Source: Fenollaria massiliensis
GTDB taxonomy: Bacteria; Bacillota; Clostridia; Tissierellales; Peptoniphilaceae
NCBI RefSeq assembly: GCF_000312505.2
Contig: NZ_HG326226.1
Span: forward strand, 124,001-188,000
Reading direction: 5' to 3'
DNA: 64,000 nucleotides
The position numbers and the translations under genes are program-made. The number at the start of each line of letters is the position of its first letter. The stretch's first letter is position 1. The notes beneath the pieces were generated by a model. That model ran no database searches, was not told the DNA's origin, and was given only the letters and a program-made list of their open reading frames with translations. This document shows, piece by piece, positions 15,303 to 25,575 of this stretch.

Positions 15303-16880
15303 CTATACCAATACTACTGCCTTAACTGGGCAGACGTTCTTACAATTGCCGCACTTGATACACTTAGCTGTGTCAATAATGTGTTTTTCCTTAACTTTTC
15401 CTTCAATACAGTTAACAGGGCAGTTTCTAGCACATTTTGTGCAGCCAATACACTTGTCAGTGATGAAGTAGTTAAGTAAATTCTTACACTTCTTAGCTGG
15501 ACAAGTCTTATTTTCGCCAACATGAGCCATGTATTCATCTCTAAAGTATGTTAATGTTGAAAGTATTGGGTTAGGAGATGATTGACCAAGTCCGCATAGT
15601 GATGACTTGCTCACGATTATGGATAGATTTTCAAGTTTTTCTATATCTTCTTCAGTACCATTGCCTGAAGTTAATTTTTCAAGTAGCTCAAGAAGTCTCT
15701 TGTTACCGATTCTACAAGGTGTACATTTACCGCATGATTCATCAACAGAAAATTCTAGGAAGAATCTTGAAACGTCAACCATACAGTCATCTTCGTCCAT
15801 AACAACCATACCGCCAGAGCCCATGATTGAGCCTATAGCCTTAAGAGACGCAAAGTCAACCTTTGTATCAAATAATCTCTCAGGTATACATCCGCCAGAT
15901 GGTCCACCAGTTTGAACAGCCTTAGCCTTTTTGCCGCCTTGAATACCTCCGCCTATATCAAAAACAATCTCTCTAATAGTAGTTCCCATAGGCACTTCAA
16001 CAAGTCCCGAGTTAGCAACCTTACCAACAAGTGAGAAAACCTTAGTTCCTGACGAATCTTCAGTGCCGATGGATCTGAACCAGTCTGCGCCATGATCAAT
16101 AATTTGAGCGATGTTAGCAAAAGTTTCAACATTGTTGATAACAGTTGGCTTGCCCCAAAGACCTCTCTCAGTAGTTCTGTACTCTTTATTTCTTGGCATA
16201 CCACGCTTTCCTTCGATAGATTCCATAAGAGCAGTACCTTCACCGCATACGAAAGCGCCAGCGCCTAGACGAAGCTCGATTTGGAAAGAAAAGTCAGTTC
16301 CTAAAATATTGTCTCCTAATAAATTATTTTCATTTGCCTTTTTAATGGCAACTTTTAGGCTTTCAACAGCCTTTGGATACTCAGCTCTAACGTAGATAAA
16401 GCCCTTTTGAGCACCAACAGCATAAGCGCAGATGGCCATGCCCTCTAAAACGCTGTGCGGATCTTTTTCCAAAACAGACCTATCCATGTAGGCGCCTGGG
16501 TCACCTTCGTCAGCGTTACAAATTATATATTTTATACCTTCTGGCTGAAGAAAAGCTGCTTCCCATTTTCTTCCTGTAGGGAAACCCGCTCCACCACGGC
16601 CTCTTAGACCAGAAGCCTTTACTTCATTTATTAAATCTTCTCTTTTCATATTAAGCGCCTTATCAAGAGAGAAATATCCGCCTAATGCTATGTATTCGTC
16701 TAAAGACGATGAGTCTATTATGTCACAGTTTTTTAAAACTATACGGTGCTGTTTTTCAAAAAATTCACCTTTTTTAGTAATTTTGTCACCGTCAATATTA
16801 AAAGAGCCGTCTTTTTTAAGTCTATCAAGAAGAAGATCCTTAGTTTTCTTTTGAATTTCTAATAGATTTTCCTTATTCAT
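15303..16880 (-). CDS. hydB: NADH- and FMN-binding hydrogenase subunit (HydB / NuoF-like)
   Basis: 525 residues. NuoF core with the NADH/FMN glycine-rich loop GRGGAGFPTGRKWE and a [4Fe-4S] site ESCGKCTPCRIG, followed by a C-terminal pair of [4Fe-4S] ferredoxin motifs (CIGCTKCARNCP and CIKCGNCKNVCP). Many HydB proteins also have an N-terminal thioredoxin-like [2Fe-2S] domain; here only a short N terminus precedes the NuoF core. It passes electrons between NADH, ferredoxin and HydA; flavin-based bifurcation is known for the HydABC family and is inferred here. Confidence 0.95.
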   Translation of the reverse strand: MNKENLLEIQKKTKDLLLDRLKKDGSFNIDGDKITKKGEFFEKQHRIVLKNCDIIDSSSLDEYIALGGYFSLDKALNMKREDLINEVKASGLRGRGGAGFPTGRKWEAAFLQPEGIKYIICNADEGDPGAYMDRSVLEKDPHSVLEGMAICAYAVGAQKGFIYVRAEYPKAVESLKVAIKKANENNLLGDNILGTDFSFQIELRLGAGAFVCGEGTALMESIEGKRGMPRNKEYRTTERGLWGKPTVINNVETFANIAQIIDHGADWFRSIGTEDSSGTKVFSLVGKVANSGLVEVPMGTTIREIVFDIGGGIQGGKKAKAVQTGGPSGGCIPERLFDTKVDFASLKAIGSIMGSGGMVVMDEDDCMVDVSRFFLEFSVDESCGKCTPCRIGNKRLLELLEKLTSGNGTEEDIEKLENLSIIVSKSSLCGLGQSSPNPILSTLTYFRDEYMAHVGENKTCPAKKCKNLLNYFITDKCIGCTKCARNCPVNCIEGKVKEKHIIDTAKCIKCGNCKNVCPVKAVVLV

Positions 16881-16884
16881 ATAC

Positions 16885-17367
16885 TTACTCCTTATACTTA
16901 TTAATAATTTCTGTGACTTGACTTTCTTTTACATGGTCATAAACATCGTCACCAACAGTTACAACCGGTGCCAAAGCACATTCGCCAACACATCTAGTCT
17001 CAACTATAGAGAAAAGCCCATCAGCTGTTGCCTCACCCTTAGCTACATTTAACTCCTTTAAGAAGTCATCCAAAAGCTTGTCAGCACCCTTTACGTAGCA
17101 AGCAGTACCTAAGCAGATACATATAGAGTGTTTACCCCTAGGCTTAAAAGTGAATTGACTGTAGAAAGAAGCAACGCCATAAATTTCACTGCTATGCTTA
17201 TTCAATTTAAGCGCCATAAAATCTATAATCTCTTCAGGTATATAGCCAAAGAGTCTTTGTGCTTCTTGAAGAACTGGCATGACAGCACCTCTGTCGTTCT
17301 TCTTTTCTTCGATAAATTGTAAGAACTCATCAAATTTAGCACGATCTTTGTTAAAACAAAAAGCCAT
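16885..17367 (-). CDS. hydC: Hydrogenase [2Fe-2S] subunit (HydC / NuoE-like)
   Basis: 160 residues, thioredoxin-like NuoE fold with the [2Fe-2S] ligands in CLGTACYVKGAD and CVGECALAP. First gene of the hydC-hydB-hydA operon, four bases from hydB. A strong GGAGG site precedes the ATG. Confidence 0.95.
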   Translation of the reverse strand: MAFCFNKDRAKFDEFLQFIEEKKNDRGAVMPVLQEAQRLFGYIPEEIIDFMALKLNKHSSEIYGVASFYSQFTFKPRGKHSICICLGTACYVKGADKLLDDFLKELNVAKGEATADGLFSIVETRCVGECALAPVVTVGDDVYDHVKESQVTEIINKYKE

Positions 17368-17403
17368 AATTTACCTCCTTTATATTTGCATATTATTAAT
17401 AAT

Positions 17404-17432
17404 ATTTTATAATAAAAACGATTTTTTGTCAA
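17404..17432 (-). promoter_or_regulatory. Promoter of the hydrogenase operon
   Basis: On the minus strand: TTGACA (17432-17427), 17-base spacer, TAAAAT (17409-17404), about 37 bases before the hydC start. Confidence 0.75.
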
Positions 17433-17700
17433 TGAGATAATTACTATATTAAAGCATTTAGATAAAAACTTAATAAATATATATTATTTTGCAGATAATA
17501 AAATAAATTTCGTTATTAAAAAATAATTATTAAAAATATTAATACTTATTTAATAAAATTATAAAATAATTTATATCAAAGCATAGATATATAATACGAA
17601 AAAACTATTCAAAATTATTCATATAAATAATTTGCTGCCATATATATTATATATATAAAAGGAAGAGAAAAAATATAAAAAAATAAAAAATAATTAAAAA
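17433..17700. other. AT-rich divergent intergenic region
   Basis: About 270 bases of almost pure A/T between the hydrogenase promoter and the ribosomal-protein promoter. Runs such as TATATATTATATATAT are present but no clear protein site, repeat or gene. Such A-tract-rich DNA can act as an UP element for the strong S10 promoter; that is inference. Confidence 0.5.
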
Positions 17701-17705
17701 AACCC

Positions 17706-17734
17706 TTGACAGACAAGAGCTTATTATGTATAAT
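17706..17734 (+). promoter_or_regulatory. Consensus promoter of the S10-spc-alpha cluster
   Basis: TTGACA at 17706-17711, 17-base spacer, TATAAT at 17729-17734: a perfect consensus sigma-A promoter, preceded by a very A/T-rich stretch. No other promoter of this quality is seen within the next 14 kb, so one transcript may serve the whole cluster. Confidence 0.9.
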
Positions 17735-17740
17735 ATATGA

Positions 17741-17940
17741 GTGCTTAAATCAAATGGCTATGACTAAGAAAGGTTGCGCATCATGTTTTTTGTTGCGTGA
17801 TGTGGTAATTTCCCTAGTTTCATGCAAGTCTGCTCGAGACAGAAGCAGGCGATTGATTGGCATATTTTATTTACGCTTAGAGAAAACGCACGGCTGCGTG
17901 TGTAAGAGTTGACTCTCTAAGAAGTGAAAAAATATTACAT
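17741..17940 (+). promoter_or_regulatory. Structured 5' leader of the S10 operon
   Basis: About 200 bases of leader, notably richer in G and C than the surroundings. It holds a closing stem CTTAGAGA / TCTCTAAG (17876-17883 with 17914-17921) around an inner hairpin ACGCA-CGGC-TGCGT (17886-17899), plus CTGCT / AGCAG (17830-17848) and CATCA / TGATG (17779-17802). In many bacteria L4, encoded third, binds such a leader to repress the operon. No poly-T terminator is seen inside, so control, if any, is more likely at translation. Confidence 0.6.
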
Positions 17941-17952
17941 GGAGGTAATCAA

Positions 17953-18267
17953 ATGTCAAGCAAAAAACAAAAAATCAGAATTAGACTTAAAGCTTACGAT
18001 CACACACTACTAGATCAATCAGCTCAAAGAATTGTTGAAGCTGCTAAAAAGACAGGATGCAAGGTATCAGGACCAGTTCCACTACCAACAGAAAAACAAA
18101 TCGTAACAATTTTAAGATCAGTTCACGTTAACAAAGATTCAAGAGAGCAATTCGAACAAAGAACTCACAAGAGACTAATCGATATCCTTGAACCAAATGA
18201 CAAAACTGTAGACGCACTTATGAAGATGAACGTGCCTGCAGGTGTAGATATAGAAATAAAACTATAA
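17953..18267 (+). CDS. rpsJ: 30S ribosomal protein S10
   Basis: 104 residues with the typical start [18 protein letters not shown] and the motif [10 protein letters not shown]10 (NusE) also takes part in transcription antitermination. First gene of the cluster; GGAGG at 17941. Confidence 0.98.
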   Translation: MSSKKQKIRIRLKAYDHTLLDQSAQRIVEAAKKTGCKVSGPVPLPTEKQIVTILRSVHVNKDSREQFEQRTHKRLIDILEPNDKTVDALMKMNVPAGVDIEIKL

Positions 18268-18316
18268 TCTATAAGATTTTATTTAAAATCCGCTGTAAAT
18301 TATGGAGGTGCAGTTA

Positions 18317-18943
18317 ATGAACGGAATTTTAGCAAAGAAAATTGGAATGACACAAGTTTTCGAAGAATCAGGAAACTTAGTTCCAGTTACAGTTCTTCAA
18401 GCCGGACCTATGGTAGTTGTTCAAAAGAAAACTGTTGAAACAGACGGTTACAACGCTATAGTAGTTGGTTTTGGAGAAATCAATGAAAAGAATGTAAACA
18501 AACCTCGTAAGGGTCAATTCAAAAAAGCTAACGCTAGCTACAAAAGATACCTTAGAGAGTTTAAAGTAGAAGATGTAGAAAAATACAACTTAGGTGATGA
18601 AATCACAGTTGAAATCATGGACGGCGTTGAATTTGTAGACGTTATCGGAACATCAAAAGGTAAAGGTACTCAAGGTGTTATAAAAAGACACGGCTTCGGT
18701 AGAGGTAGAGAATCACATGGTTCAAAATTCCACAGAATGCCAGGTGGTATGGGTGCTGCAACATGGCCAGGAAAAGTATTTAAGGGCCATAGAATGATGG
18801 GCCGCATGGGTAATGAAAGAGTAACTGTTCAAAACCTAAAAGTAGTAAAAGTAGATAAAGAAAACGGAATTATCCTAATCAAAGGTGCTGTACCAGGACC
18901 AAAGAAAGGTTTAATTACTGTTAGAAAAGCAATAAAGAAATAG
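18317..18943 (+). CDS. rplC: 50S ribosomal protein L3
   Basis: 208 residues starting MNGILAKKIGMTQVF. The ATG at 18317 is chosen because GGAGGT lies about 8 bases before it and L3 begins at this point; an ATG 15 bases earlier overlaps the ribosome site. The conserved loop KFHRMPGGMGAATWPG reaches toward the peptidyl-transferase centre. Confidence 0.98.
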   Translation: MNGILAKKIGMTQVFEESGNLVPVTVLQAGPMVVVQKKTVETDGYNAIVVGFGEINEKNVNKPRKGQFKKANASYKRYLREFKVEDVEKYNLGDEITVEIMDGVEFVDVIGTSKGKGTQGVIKRHGFGRGRESHGSKFHRMPGGMGAATWPGKVFKGHRMMGRMGNERVTVQNLKVVKVDKENGIILIKGAVPGPKKGLITVRKAIKK

Positions 18944-18961
18944 CGCTAAAGGAGGATTAAA

Positions 18962-19582
18962 ATGCCAAGTTATAAAGTTTTAAACATGGAAGGTAAAGAA
19001 CTTGAGACAATTGAATTAAATGATGACATCTTTAATCAAGAAGATAACCCTCATCTTATTTACCAAGTAGTAGTTAATCATTTAGCGAACAAACGTCAAG
19101 GAACTCAAAGCACTTTAACAAGAGCTGAAGTTAGAGGCGGCGGAAGAAAACCTTGGAAACAAAAAGGTACAGGTAGAGCAAGACAAGGAAGTACAAGAAG
19201 TCCTCAATGGAAGGGCGGCGGAGTTGTATTTGCACCAAAGCCAAGAAGCTATGGATACAAACTTCCTAAGAAGTTAAAGAGATTAGCTTTAAAGGTAGCT
19301 CTTTCAAACAAAGTTCGTGATAATGAGCTTATTATAGTAGATGATATAAAATTACAAGAAGTTAAGACAAAATATGCTTTTAAAGCACTACAAAATCTTA
19401 ACGCAAAGAAAGCATATATAGTTACTAAAGATAACGATAAAGACACACAAAGAGCTTTTAGAAATATACCATTCACAATGATTAGTGAAGCAAGAAACAT
19501 AAACGTATATGATATAGTAAGACATGACAATATGATACTTACAAAAGCTTCTTTAGAAACTATCGAGGAGGTGTTCAAATAA
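18962..19582 (+). CDS. rplD: 50S ribosomal protein L4
   Basis: 206 residues. The extended loop ([20 protein letters not shown], about residues 58-77) lines the exit tunnel. In many bacteria L4 also represses its own operon by binding the leader. Overlaps rplW by one base. Confidence 0.98.
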   Translation: MPSYKVLNMEGKELETIELNDDIFNQEDNPHLIYQVVVNHLANKRQGTQSTLTRAEVRGGGRKPWKQKGTGRARQGSTRSPQWKGGGVVFAPKPRSYGYKLPKKLKRLALKVALSNKVRDNELIIVDDIKLQEVKTKYAFKALQNLNAKKAYIVTKDNDKDTQRAFRNIPFTMISEARNINVYDIVRHDNMILTKASLETIEEVFK

Positions 19583-19878
19583 TGCTTAATCCACATGATA
19601 TAATCATAAAACCCATAGTTACAGAAAAGTCTATGAGCGATATGGAAGAAGGTAAGTACACTTTCAAAGTAGACAGAAGAATCAACAAATCTGAAATCAA
19701 AAAAGCAATTGAAAACGTTTTTGGTGTAAAGGTTGAAAAAGTAAACACAATGAACATGCAAGGTAAGTTAAAAAGACAAGGCGCACACGAAGGTAGAAGA
19801 CCAAACTGGAAAAAAGCCATTGTTACACTTAAGGAAGATTCAAAGAGAATTGAATTCTTTGAAGGCATGTCAAATTAG
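19582..19878 (+). CDS. rplW: 50S ribosomal protein L23
   Basis: 98 residues with the hallmark N terminus [14 protein letters not shown]23 sits at the tunnel exit and docks trigger factor and the signal recognition particle. Its ATG shares a base with the rplD stop; the GAGGTG inside rplD serves it. Confidence 0.98.
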   Translation: MLNPHDIIIKPIVTEKSMSDMEEGKYTFKVDRRINKSEIKKAIENVFGVKVEKVNTMNMQGKLKRQGAHEGRRPNWKKAIVTLKEDSKRIEFFEGMSN

Positions 19879-19896
19879 TGATAGGAGGGAAATTTA

Positions 19897-20730
19897 ATGG
19901 CTATTAAAACATATAAACCAACTACTCCGTCCAGAAGAATGATGGCATCACCTGCTTTTGAGCTTATCACAAGAGCTAAACCAGAAAAGTCACTTGTAGA
20001 AAGCATTAAGAAAAACTCAGGTAGAAACAACACTGGTAGAATCACATCTCGTCACAGAGGCGGGGGAGCTAAGAAGATATATAGAATTATCGACTTTAAG
20101 AGAAATAAAATAGGCGTTGTTGGAACAGTAGCTCACATCGAGTACGATCCAAACAGAACAGCAAACATCGCACTAATTCAATACGAAGACGGCGAAAAAA
20201 GATACATCCTTCATCCAGTAGGATTAAATGTTGGAGATAAAATCGAAGCAGGAGAACATGTCGACATCAAAGTAGGTAACGCGCTTAAATTAAGAGACAT
20301 CCCAGTAGGTACACTAATCCACAACATTGAAATGAAACCAGAAAAAGGCGGACAACTAGCAAGAAGCGCTGGTTCATACGCTCAACTTATGGGTAAAGAA
20401 GGTAACTACGCACAATTAAGATTACCATCAGGCGAGATGAGAGTTGTTTTACTAGACTGTATGGCAACAATCGGCCAAGTAGGTAACCTTGACCACGAAC
20501 TAGTTAACATGGGTAAAGCTGGTAAGAAGAGATTAACAGGAAGACGCCCTCACGTAAGAGGTTCAGCGATGAACCCAGTAGACCATCCACATGGTGGTGG
20601 TGAAGGTAGAGCACCAATAGGTAGACCATCACCAATGACACCTTGGGGTAAACCTGCTCTAGGACTTAAGACTAGAAAGAAAAAGAAACATTCTGATAAG
20701 TATATAATCAGAAGAAGAAACGACAAGTAG
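19897..20730 (+). CDS. rplB: 50S ribosomal protein L2
   Basis: 277 residues with the conserved segments [17 protein letters not shown] and the C-terminal [13 protein letters not shown] loop containing the His associated with peptidyl transfer. Ribosome site GGAGGG upstream. Confidence 0.99.
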   Translation: MAIKTYKPTTPSRRMMASPAFELITRAKPEKSLVESIKKNSGRNNTGRITSRHRGGGAKKIYRIIDFKRNKIGVVGTVAHIEYDPNRTANIALIQYEDGEKRYILHPVGLNVGDKIEAGEHVDIKVGNALKLRDIPVGTLIHNIEMKPEKGGQLARSAGSYAQLMGKEGNYAQLRLPSGEMRVVLLDCMATIGQVGNLDHELVNMGKAGKKRLTGRRPHVRGSAMNPVDHPHGGGEGRAPIGRPSPMTPWGKPALGLKTRKKKKHSDKYIIRRRNDK

Positions 20731-20740
20731 GAGGGTTTAA

Positions 20741-21025
20741 ATGGCAAGATCGATTAAAAAAGGACCTTTCGTAGACGAACACTTAATGAAAAAAGTTGAA
20801 GCTATGAATGAAGCCAACGATAAAAAAGTTATTAAAACATGGTCAAGACGTTCAACAATCTTCCCAGAATTCATAGGACACACAATAGCAGTATATGACG
20901 GTAGAAAACACGTTCCTGTATATATAACAGAAGATATGGTAGGACATAAACTTGGAGAGTTCGTATTAACAAGAACTTTCAGAGGCCATGTTGCTAAAGG
21001 CGACAAGAAAGCAAACGTAAAATAA
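20741..21025 (+). CDS. rpsS: 30S ribosomal protein S19
   Basis: 94 residues; [15 protein letters not shown] start and [17 protein letters not shown] core are diagnostic. Follows rplB by 10 bases with GGAGGG between. Confidence 0.98.
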   Translation: MARSIKKGPFVDEHLMKKVEAMNEANDKKVIKTWSRRSTIFPEFIGHTIAVYDGRKHVPVYITEDMVGHKLGEFVLTRTFRGHVAKGDKKANVK

Positions 21026-21041
21026 TAGAAGGAGGATATAA

Positions 21042-21377
21042 ATGGAAGCAAAAGCAATAGCTAAATATATTAGAATATCTCCTAGAAAAGTTCACTTTAT
21101 ATGCAACGAAATTAGGGGAAAACATATTGATGAAGCTCTTTCTATTTTAAAGTTTACACCAAAGAAAGGCGCAAGAGAACTATTAGCAGTACTTGAATCT
21201 GCAATAGCAAACGCTACAAACAATTTTGACTTAGATAGAGACAAACTATATGTTAAGGATGCACAAGCAACTGATGGACCAAGAATGAAAAGATATAGAC
21301 CAAAGGCTCACGGTTCAGCTTATCCAATACTAAAGAGAACTGCACACTTATCAGTTGTAGTATCAGACGAGAAATAA
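21042..21377 (+). CDS. rplV: 50S ribosomal protein L22
   Basis: 111 residues. The beta-hairpin that lines the exit tunnel is visible (GPRMKRYRPKAHGSAYPI). Ribosome site GGAGG 8 bases before ATG. Confidence 0.98.
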   Translation: MEAKAIAKYIRISPRKVHFICNEIRGKHIDEALSILKFTPKKGARELLAVLESAIANATNNFDLDRDKLYVKDAQATDGPRMKRYRPKAHGSAYPILKRTAHLSVVVSDEK

Positions 21378-21388
21378 GGAGGTAAGAA

Positions 21389-22201
21389 ATGGGCCAAAAA
21401 GTAAATCCACACGGACTAAGAGTCGGAGTTATAAAAGATTGGAGCTCAAATTGGTATGCCGACAAGAAAAGTTTCTCTGATAATTTAGTAGAAGACTATA
21501 AGATAAGAGAATATTTGAAAAAAGAGCTTTACCAAGCAGGAGTTTCAAAATTAAAAATCGAAAGAACAAGAAAGAAAATTAAAGTTACTATATATACAGC
21601 AAAACCTGGTATCGTAATCGGTAGAGGCGGAGAAGGTATAGAAGCACTTAAGAAGAAAATCGAAAGACTTACTACAAAGACAGTTTTAGTAAACGTTGAA
21701 GAAGTAAGAAAGCCAGACTTAGATGCTCAACTAGTAGCAGAAAACATTGCATTCCAACTAGAAAGAAGAATCACATTCAGAAGAGCAATGAAAGGCGCTA
21801 TCCAAAGAACAATGAAAGAAGGAGCAAAGGGTATCAAAACTCAAGTTTCCGGAAGACTTGGTGGAGCCGACATGGCTAGAAGCGAAGGTTATTCAGAAGG
21901 AACAATACCTCTACAAACACTTAGAGCAGATATTGACTATGGTTTTGCAGAAGCAAACACAACATACGGCAAGATCGGCGTAAAGGTTTGGTTATACAAA
22001 GGAGAAGTACTTCCAGAAGTAACTGACGAAAGAAAGAAAAACTTTAAAAAGAGAAGTCAAGACGACAAAAAGAAAGACTTCAAAAAGAGAAGAAGAAATA
22101 ACAACCAAAATACAGGCTTTAAAGACAGAAAAAATAACAATAACAGAAGAGGCTTTAAGCCAGAAGCTAACGAAGCACAAAACGCTAATAACGAAAATTA
22201 G
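21389..22201 (+). CDS. rpsC: 30S ribosomal protein S3 with basic C-terminal extension
   Basis: 270 residues, longer than the usual 205-235. KH-type RNA-binding domain ([18 protein letters not shown]) and normal C-terminal domain to about residue 210, then some 60 extra residues that are almost entirely Lys, Arg, Asn, Asp and Gln ([19 protein letters not shown]). The extension is a low-complexity, probably disordered RNA-contacting tail. Overall identity is not in doubt. Confidence 0.98.
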   Translation: MGQKVNPHGLRVGVIKDWSSNWYADKKSFSDNLVEDYKIREYLKKELYQAGVSKLKIERTRKKIKVTIYTAKPGIVIGRGGEGIEALKKKIERLTTKTVLVNVEEVRKPDLDAQLVAENIAFQLERRITFRRAMKGAIQRTMKEGAKGIKTQVSGRLGGADMARSEGYSEGTIPLQTLRADIDYGFAEANTTYGKIGVKVWLYKGEVLPEVTDERKKNFKKRSQDDKKKDFKKRRRNNNQNTGFKDRKNNNNRRGFKPEANEAQNANNEN

Positions 22202-22219
22202 TAAGGAGGAAAACATACT

Positions 22220-22651
22220 ATGTTAATGCCTAAAAGAGTAAAGCATCGTAGAGTTCATAGAGGCAGAATGAAAGGTAAAGCATATTCAGGTAACACAATT
22301 ACTTACGGTGAATATGGCCTACAAGCACTAGAACCAACATGGATGACAGCAAACCAAATAGAAGCTGCTCGTCGTGCGATGACAAGATATATAAAAAGAG
22401 GTGGAAATGTTTGGATTAAAGTATTTCCAGACAAACCAGTAACAAAGAAACCTGCAGAAGTACGTATGGGTTCCGGTAAAGGTGCTCCAGAGTATTGGGT
22501 TGCAGTAGTAAAACCAGGTAGAGTATTATTTGAAATGGGTGGAGTTTCAGAAGAAATAGCAAGAGAAGCACTAAGACTTGCAGCAATGAAACTTCCTATA
22601 AAAACTAAATTTGTAGTTCGTGAAGAAGGTGGTGAAGCTAATGAAGGTTAA
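22220..22651 (+). CDS. rplP: 50S ribosomal protein L16
   Basis: 143 residues starting [15 protein letters not shown]. The ATG at 22220 is chosen over the in-frame one at 22226 because GGAGG at 22205-22209 fits it better and L16 usually begins with M-L. Contains the conserved [12 protein letters not shown] segment. Its end overlaps rpmC by 11 bases. Confidence 0.98.
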   Translation: MLMPKRVKHRRVHRGRMKGKAYSGNTITYGEYGLQALEPTWMTANQIEAARRAMTRYIKRGGNVWIKVFPDKPVTKKPAEVRMGSGKGAPEYWVAVVKPGRVLFEMGGVSEEIAREALRLAAMKLPIKTKFVVREEGGEANEG

Positions 22652-22847
22652 AGAAATACGTGATTTAACAACAGAAGAACTAAATCAAAAAGAAAAAGAG
22701 CTTAAAAAAGAACTATTTAACCTAAGATTCCAATTAGCTACCGGACAATTAGAAAACCCAAAGACAATTTCTCAAGTTAAAAAAGACATTGCTAGAGTGA
22801 AAACAATTGTCAGAGAAAGAGAACTTTCTCAAGTAAAGGAGGCTTAA
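22641..22847 (+). CDS. rpmC: 50S ribosomal protein L29
   Basis: 68 residues, [14 protein letters not shown] start and [13 protein letters not shown] core. The ATG at 22641 is used rather than a GTG 21 bases upstream, since L29 begins here and GGTGGTG within rplP gives the ribosome site. Confidence 0.97.
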   Translation: MKVKEIRDLTTEELNQKEKELKKELFNLRFQLATGQLENPKTISQVKKDIARVKTIVRERELSQVKEA

Positions 22848-22851
22848 ATCA

Positions 22852-23106
22852 ATGGAAAGAAATCTTAGAAAAGTTAGAACAGGTACAGTAGTTTCTGATA
22901 AGATGGAAAAGACAATAACTGTTGCAGTTGAAACAAAAGTTAGTCATCCTATATATAAGAAGAGAGTTAACAGAACTACTAAATTTAAGGCTCACGATGA
23001 AAACAACGAAGCAAGAGTTGGCGATTTTGTAAAGATTATGGAAACAAGACCACTATCTAAGACAAAAAGATGGAGACTCGTAGAAATTATAGAAAAAGCA
23101 AAATAG
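22852..23106 (+). CDS. rpsQ: 30S ribosomal protein S17
   Basis: 84 residues, OB fold with the characteristic [14 protein letters not shown] start and [14 protein letters not shown] terminus. Ribosome site AAGGAGG overlaps the end of rpmC. Confidence 0.98.
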   Translation: MERNLRKVRTGTVVSDKMEKTITVAVETKVSHPIYKKRVNRTTKFKAHDENNEARVGDFVKIMETRPLSKTKRWRLVEIIEKAK

Positions 23107-23134
23107 TCCTTTTATAGGAAGGGAGGTTAATAAA

Positions 23135-23503
23135 TTGATACAATCTGAATCAAGAATGAGAGTAGCTGATAACTCCGGAGCCAGAGAGGTACTAGTAATT
23201 AAAGTCTTAGGTGGCAGTAAAAGAAAGTATGCCGGAGTGGGCGATATAGTGGTTTGCACAGTTAAAAATGCAACACCAGGAGGCGTTGTTAAAAAAGGAG
23301 ACGTTGTTAAAGCTGTTATAGTTAGAACAACACAACCAATAAGAAGACAAGATGGATCATATATAAGATTTGATGATAACGCAGCAGTTATCGTAAAAGA
23401 AGATAAAAATCCTGTTGGAACTCGTATATTTGGACCTGTAACTAGAGAATTAAGAACTGGTGGTTATATGAAGATAATATCACTAGCTCCAGAAGTTCTT
23501 TAA
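23135..23503 (+). CDS. rplN: 50S ribosomal protein L14
   Basis: 122 residues. The start codon is TTG at 23135: the protein must begin [16 protein letters not shown] as in all L14, and GGGAGG sits 8 bases upstream. Contains the conserved [18 protein letters not shown] segment. Confidence 0.98.
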   Translation: MIQSESRMRVADNSGAREVLVIKVLGGSKRKYAGVGDIVVCTVKNATPGGVVKKGDVVKAVIVRTTQPIRRQDGSYIRFDDNAAVIVKEDKNPVGTRIFGPVTRELRTGGYMKIISLAPEVL

Positions 23504-23520
23504 TGAAGGGAGGTTAAATT

Positions 23521-23835
23521 ATGCACGTTAAAGTAGGCGACAAGGTAATTGTTATTGCCGGTAAAGATAAAGGAAAAACAGGTAAAGTTTTAAAAGCATT
23601 ACCAAAGAAAGACCGTGTTGTTGTTGAAGGAATAAACATTCAAACAAGACACCAAAAAGCTCGTGGACCTCAAGAACCAGGTGGAATTATTAAATCAGAA
23701 GGAGCAATACATGTTTCTAACGTAATGGTTTATAATGAATCACTTAAAAAAGGTACAAGAGTAGGCTATAAAGTTTTGGAAGACGGCAAGAAAGTTAGAT
23801 ACATGAAAGCCGACGGAGAAACATTAGACAAATAA
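23521..23835 (+). CDS. rplX: 50S ribosomal protein L24
   Basis: 104 residues with an N-terminal KOW motif ([20 protein letters not shown]). Assembly initiator for the 50S subunit. GGGAGG ribosome site. Confidence 0.98.
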   Translation: MHVKVGDKVIVIAGKDKGKTGKVLKALPKKDRVVVEGINIQTRHQKARGPQEPGGIIKSEGAIHVSNVMVYNESLKKGTRVGYKVLEDGKKVRYMKADGETLDK

Positions 23836-23849
23836 GGGAGGTAGAACGG

Positions 23850-24392
23850 ATGGCTTCCAGACTGGAAACAAGGTACAAAGAAGAAATTGTGCCTCAAATG
23901 ATGGAAAAATTAGGATATGATAATATAATGCAAGTTCCTAAGCTAGACAAAGTTGTTATCAACATCGGTTTAGGACACGCTAAAGAAAATCCAAAAGTTC
24001 TTGAAAGTGCCTTAAAAGAATTAGAGTTAATAACTGGACAAAAACCTGTTATTACACACGCTAAGAAATCTATAGCTAACTTTAAGCTAAGAGAAGGCAT
24101 GAAGATCGGATGTAAAGTAACATTAAGAAGAGACAAAATGTACTACTTCTTAGATAAGTTAATGAACATCGCTCTTCCAAGAGTAAGAGACTTTAGAGGT
24201 GTCAGCAGCACTTCATTCGACGGTAGAGGAAACTATGCATTAGGTATTAAAGAACAATTAATCTTCCCTGAAATCATATACGATGAAGTAGATGAAATCA
24301 GAGGTATGGATATCATAATTGTTACTACAGCAAATACTGATAAAGAAGCAAAATTATTCTTAGAGCTTCTTGGCATGCCTTTTAGAAAGTAA
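23850..24392 (+). CDS. rplE: 50S ribosomal protein L5
   Basis: 180 residues; conserved segments [29 protein letters not shown] and RVRDFRG. Binds 5S rRNA at the central protuberance. Confidence 0.98.
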   Translation: MASRLETRYKEEIVPQMMEKLGYDNIMQVPKLDKVVINIGLGHAKENPKVLESALKELELITGQKPVITHAKKSIANFKLREGMKIGCKVTLRRDKMYYFLDKLMNIALPRVRDFRGVSSTSFDGRGNYALGIKEQLIFPEIIYDEVDEIRGMDIIIVTTANTDKEAKLFLELLGMPFRK

Positions 24393-24405
24393 AAGGAGGA
24401 AGTAG

Positions 24406-24591
24406 ATGGCTAAAAAATCAATGGTTGCTAAGCAACAAAGTAAACAAAAATACAAGGTAAGAGAGTATAACAGATGCAAGATTTGCGGAAGACCTCATGG
24501 TTACCTTAGAAAATATGGAATTTGCCGTATATGCTTCAGAAAATTAGCATATAAGGGAGAAATTCCTGGCGTAAGAAAAGCAAGCTGGTAG
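24406..24591 (+). CDS. rpsN: 30S ribosomal protein S14, zinc-binding type
   Basis: 61 residues, the short zinc-binding form: CKIC and CRIC pairs hold the zinc. This type is the standard housekeeping form in Gram-positives and replaces the longer Cys-free one. Confidence 0.98.
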   Translation: MAKKSMVAKQQSKQKYKVREYNRCKICGRPHGYLRKYGICRICFRKLAYKGEIPGVRKASW

Positions 24592-24609
24592 AAGGAGGAG
24601 TGATGTAAT

Positions 24610-25005
24610 ATGATGACGGATCCAATCGCGGATATGCTTACAAGAATCAGAAATTCTAACTCACAAAAACACGATTCAGTAGATATTCCGAAGTCAAGAA
24701 TTAAACAAGAAATCGCTCAAATACTTTTAGATGAAGGATATATAAAAGGCTTTGAAGTCGTAGATGACAAAAAGCAAGGCATAATAAGAGTTGAACTAAA
24801 ATACCTTCCAAACAAAGAAAGAGTAATTTCCGGTATAAAGAGAATTTCTAAACCCGGACTTAGAATATATGTAAATTCAAACGAAGTGCCTAAAGTATTA
24901 GGCGGATTAGGTATAGCAATACTTTCTACATCCCATGGTCTTATGACAGACAAAAAAGCTAGAGAAGACAAAGTGGGCGGAGAAGTAATCTGCTATGTAT
25001 GGTAA
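24610..25005 (+). CDS. rpsH: 30S ribosomal protein S8
   Basis: 131 residues starting [17 protein letters not shown]; two adjacent ATGs are possible starts, served by GGAGGAG. The C-terminal [20 protein letters not shown] segment contacts 16S rRNA. In some bacteria S8 represses the spc genes. Confidence 0.98.
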   Translation: MMTDPIADMLTRIRNSNSQKHDSVDIPKSRIKQEIAQILLDEGYIKGFEVVDDKKQGIIRVELKYLPNKERVISGIKRISKPGLRIYVNSNEVPKVLGGLGIAILSTSHGLMTDKKAREDKVGGEVICYVW

Positions 25006-25026
25006 AATTAGCTAGGAGGAGTAATA

Positions 25027-25563
25027 ATGTCAAGAATAGGTCTTAAACCTATTACAGTACCTCAAGGCGTTGAAATTAAAGTTAATGACGGAGTAGTTAC
25101 TGTAAAAGGACCAAAGGGCGAACTTAAAGAAAACATCTGTAAAGATCTTACAATCAAGATTGAAGATGGCATCTTACATGTTGAACGTCCAAATGATGAA
25201 AAGAAAATAAAAGCTCTACACGGCCTAACTAGATCACTAATCCATAATATGGTTACAGGTGTAACAGAAGGTTTCTCAAAAGAACTTACTATTATAGGTA
25301 CAGGTTATAGAGCACAAAAGAATGGAAATAAATTAGCCTTAACACTTGGCTTTTCACATCCACTTGAACTAGAAGATCCAGAAGGAATCACAGTTGAAGT
25401 GCCAGAACAAGACAAGATAGTTGTTAAAGGACTAGACAAACAAAAAGTAGGACAATACGCTGCATACATCAGAACATTCAGAATGCCAGAACCATACAAA
25501 GGAAAAGGTATTAGATACACTGACGAGTATGTAAGACGTAAAGTTGGTAAGACTGGTAAGTAG
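25027..25563 (+). CDS. rplF: 50S ribosomal protein L6
   Basis: 178 residues with the L6 signature [11 protein letters not shown] near the C terminus. GGAGG ribosome site. Confidence 0.98.
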   Translation: MSRIGLKPITVPQGVEIKVNDGVVTVKGPKGELKENICKDLTIKIEDGILHVERPNDEKKIKALHGLTRSLIHNMVTGVTEGFSKELTIIGTGYRAQKNGNKLALTLGFSHPLELEDPEGITVEVPEQDKIVVKGLDKQKVGQYAAYIRTFRMPEPYKGKGIRYTDEYVRRKVGKTGK

Positions 25564-25575
25564 GAGGATAATTAG

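Noticed and set aside
17706-17912. 68-residue open frame across the rpsJ promoter and leader
   Set aside because: It starts within the -35 box, has no ribosome site, is Cys/Arg-rich without family likeness, and overlaps the structured leader.
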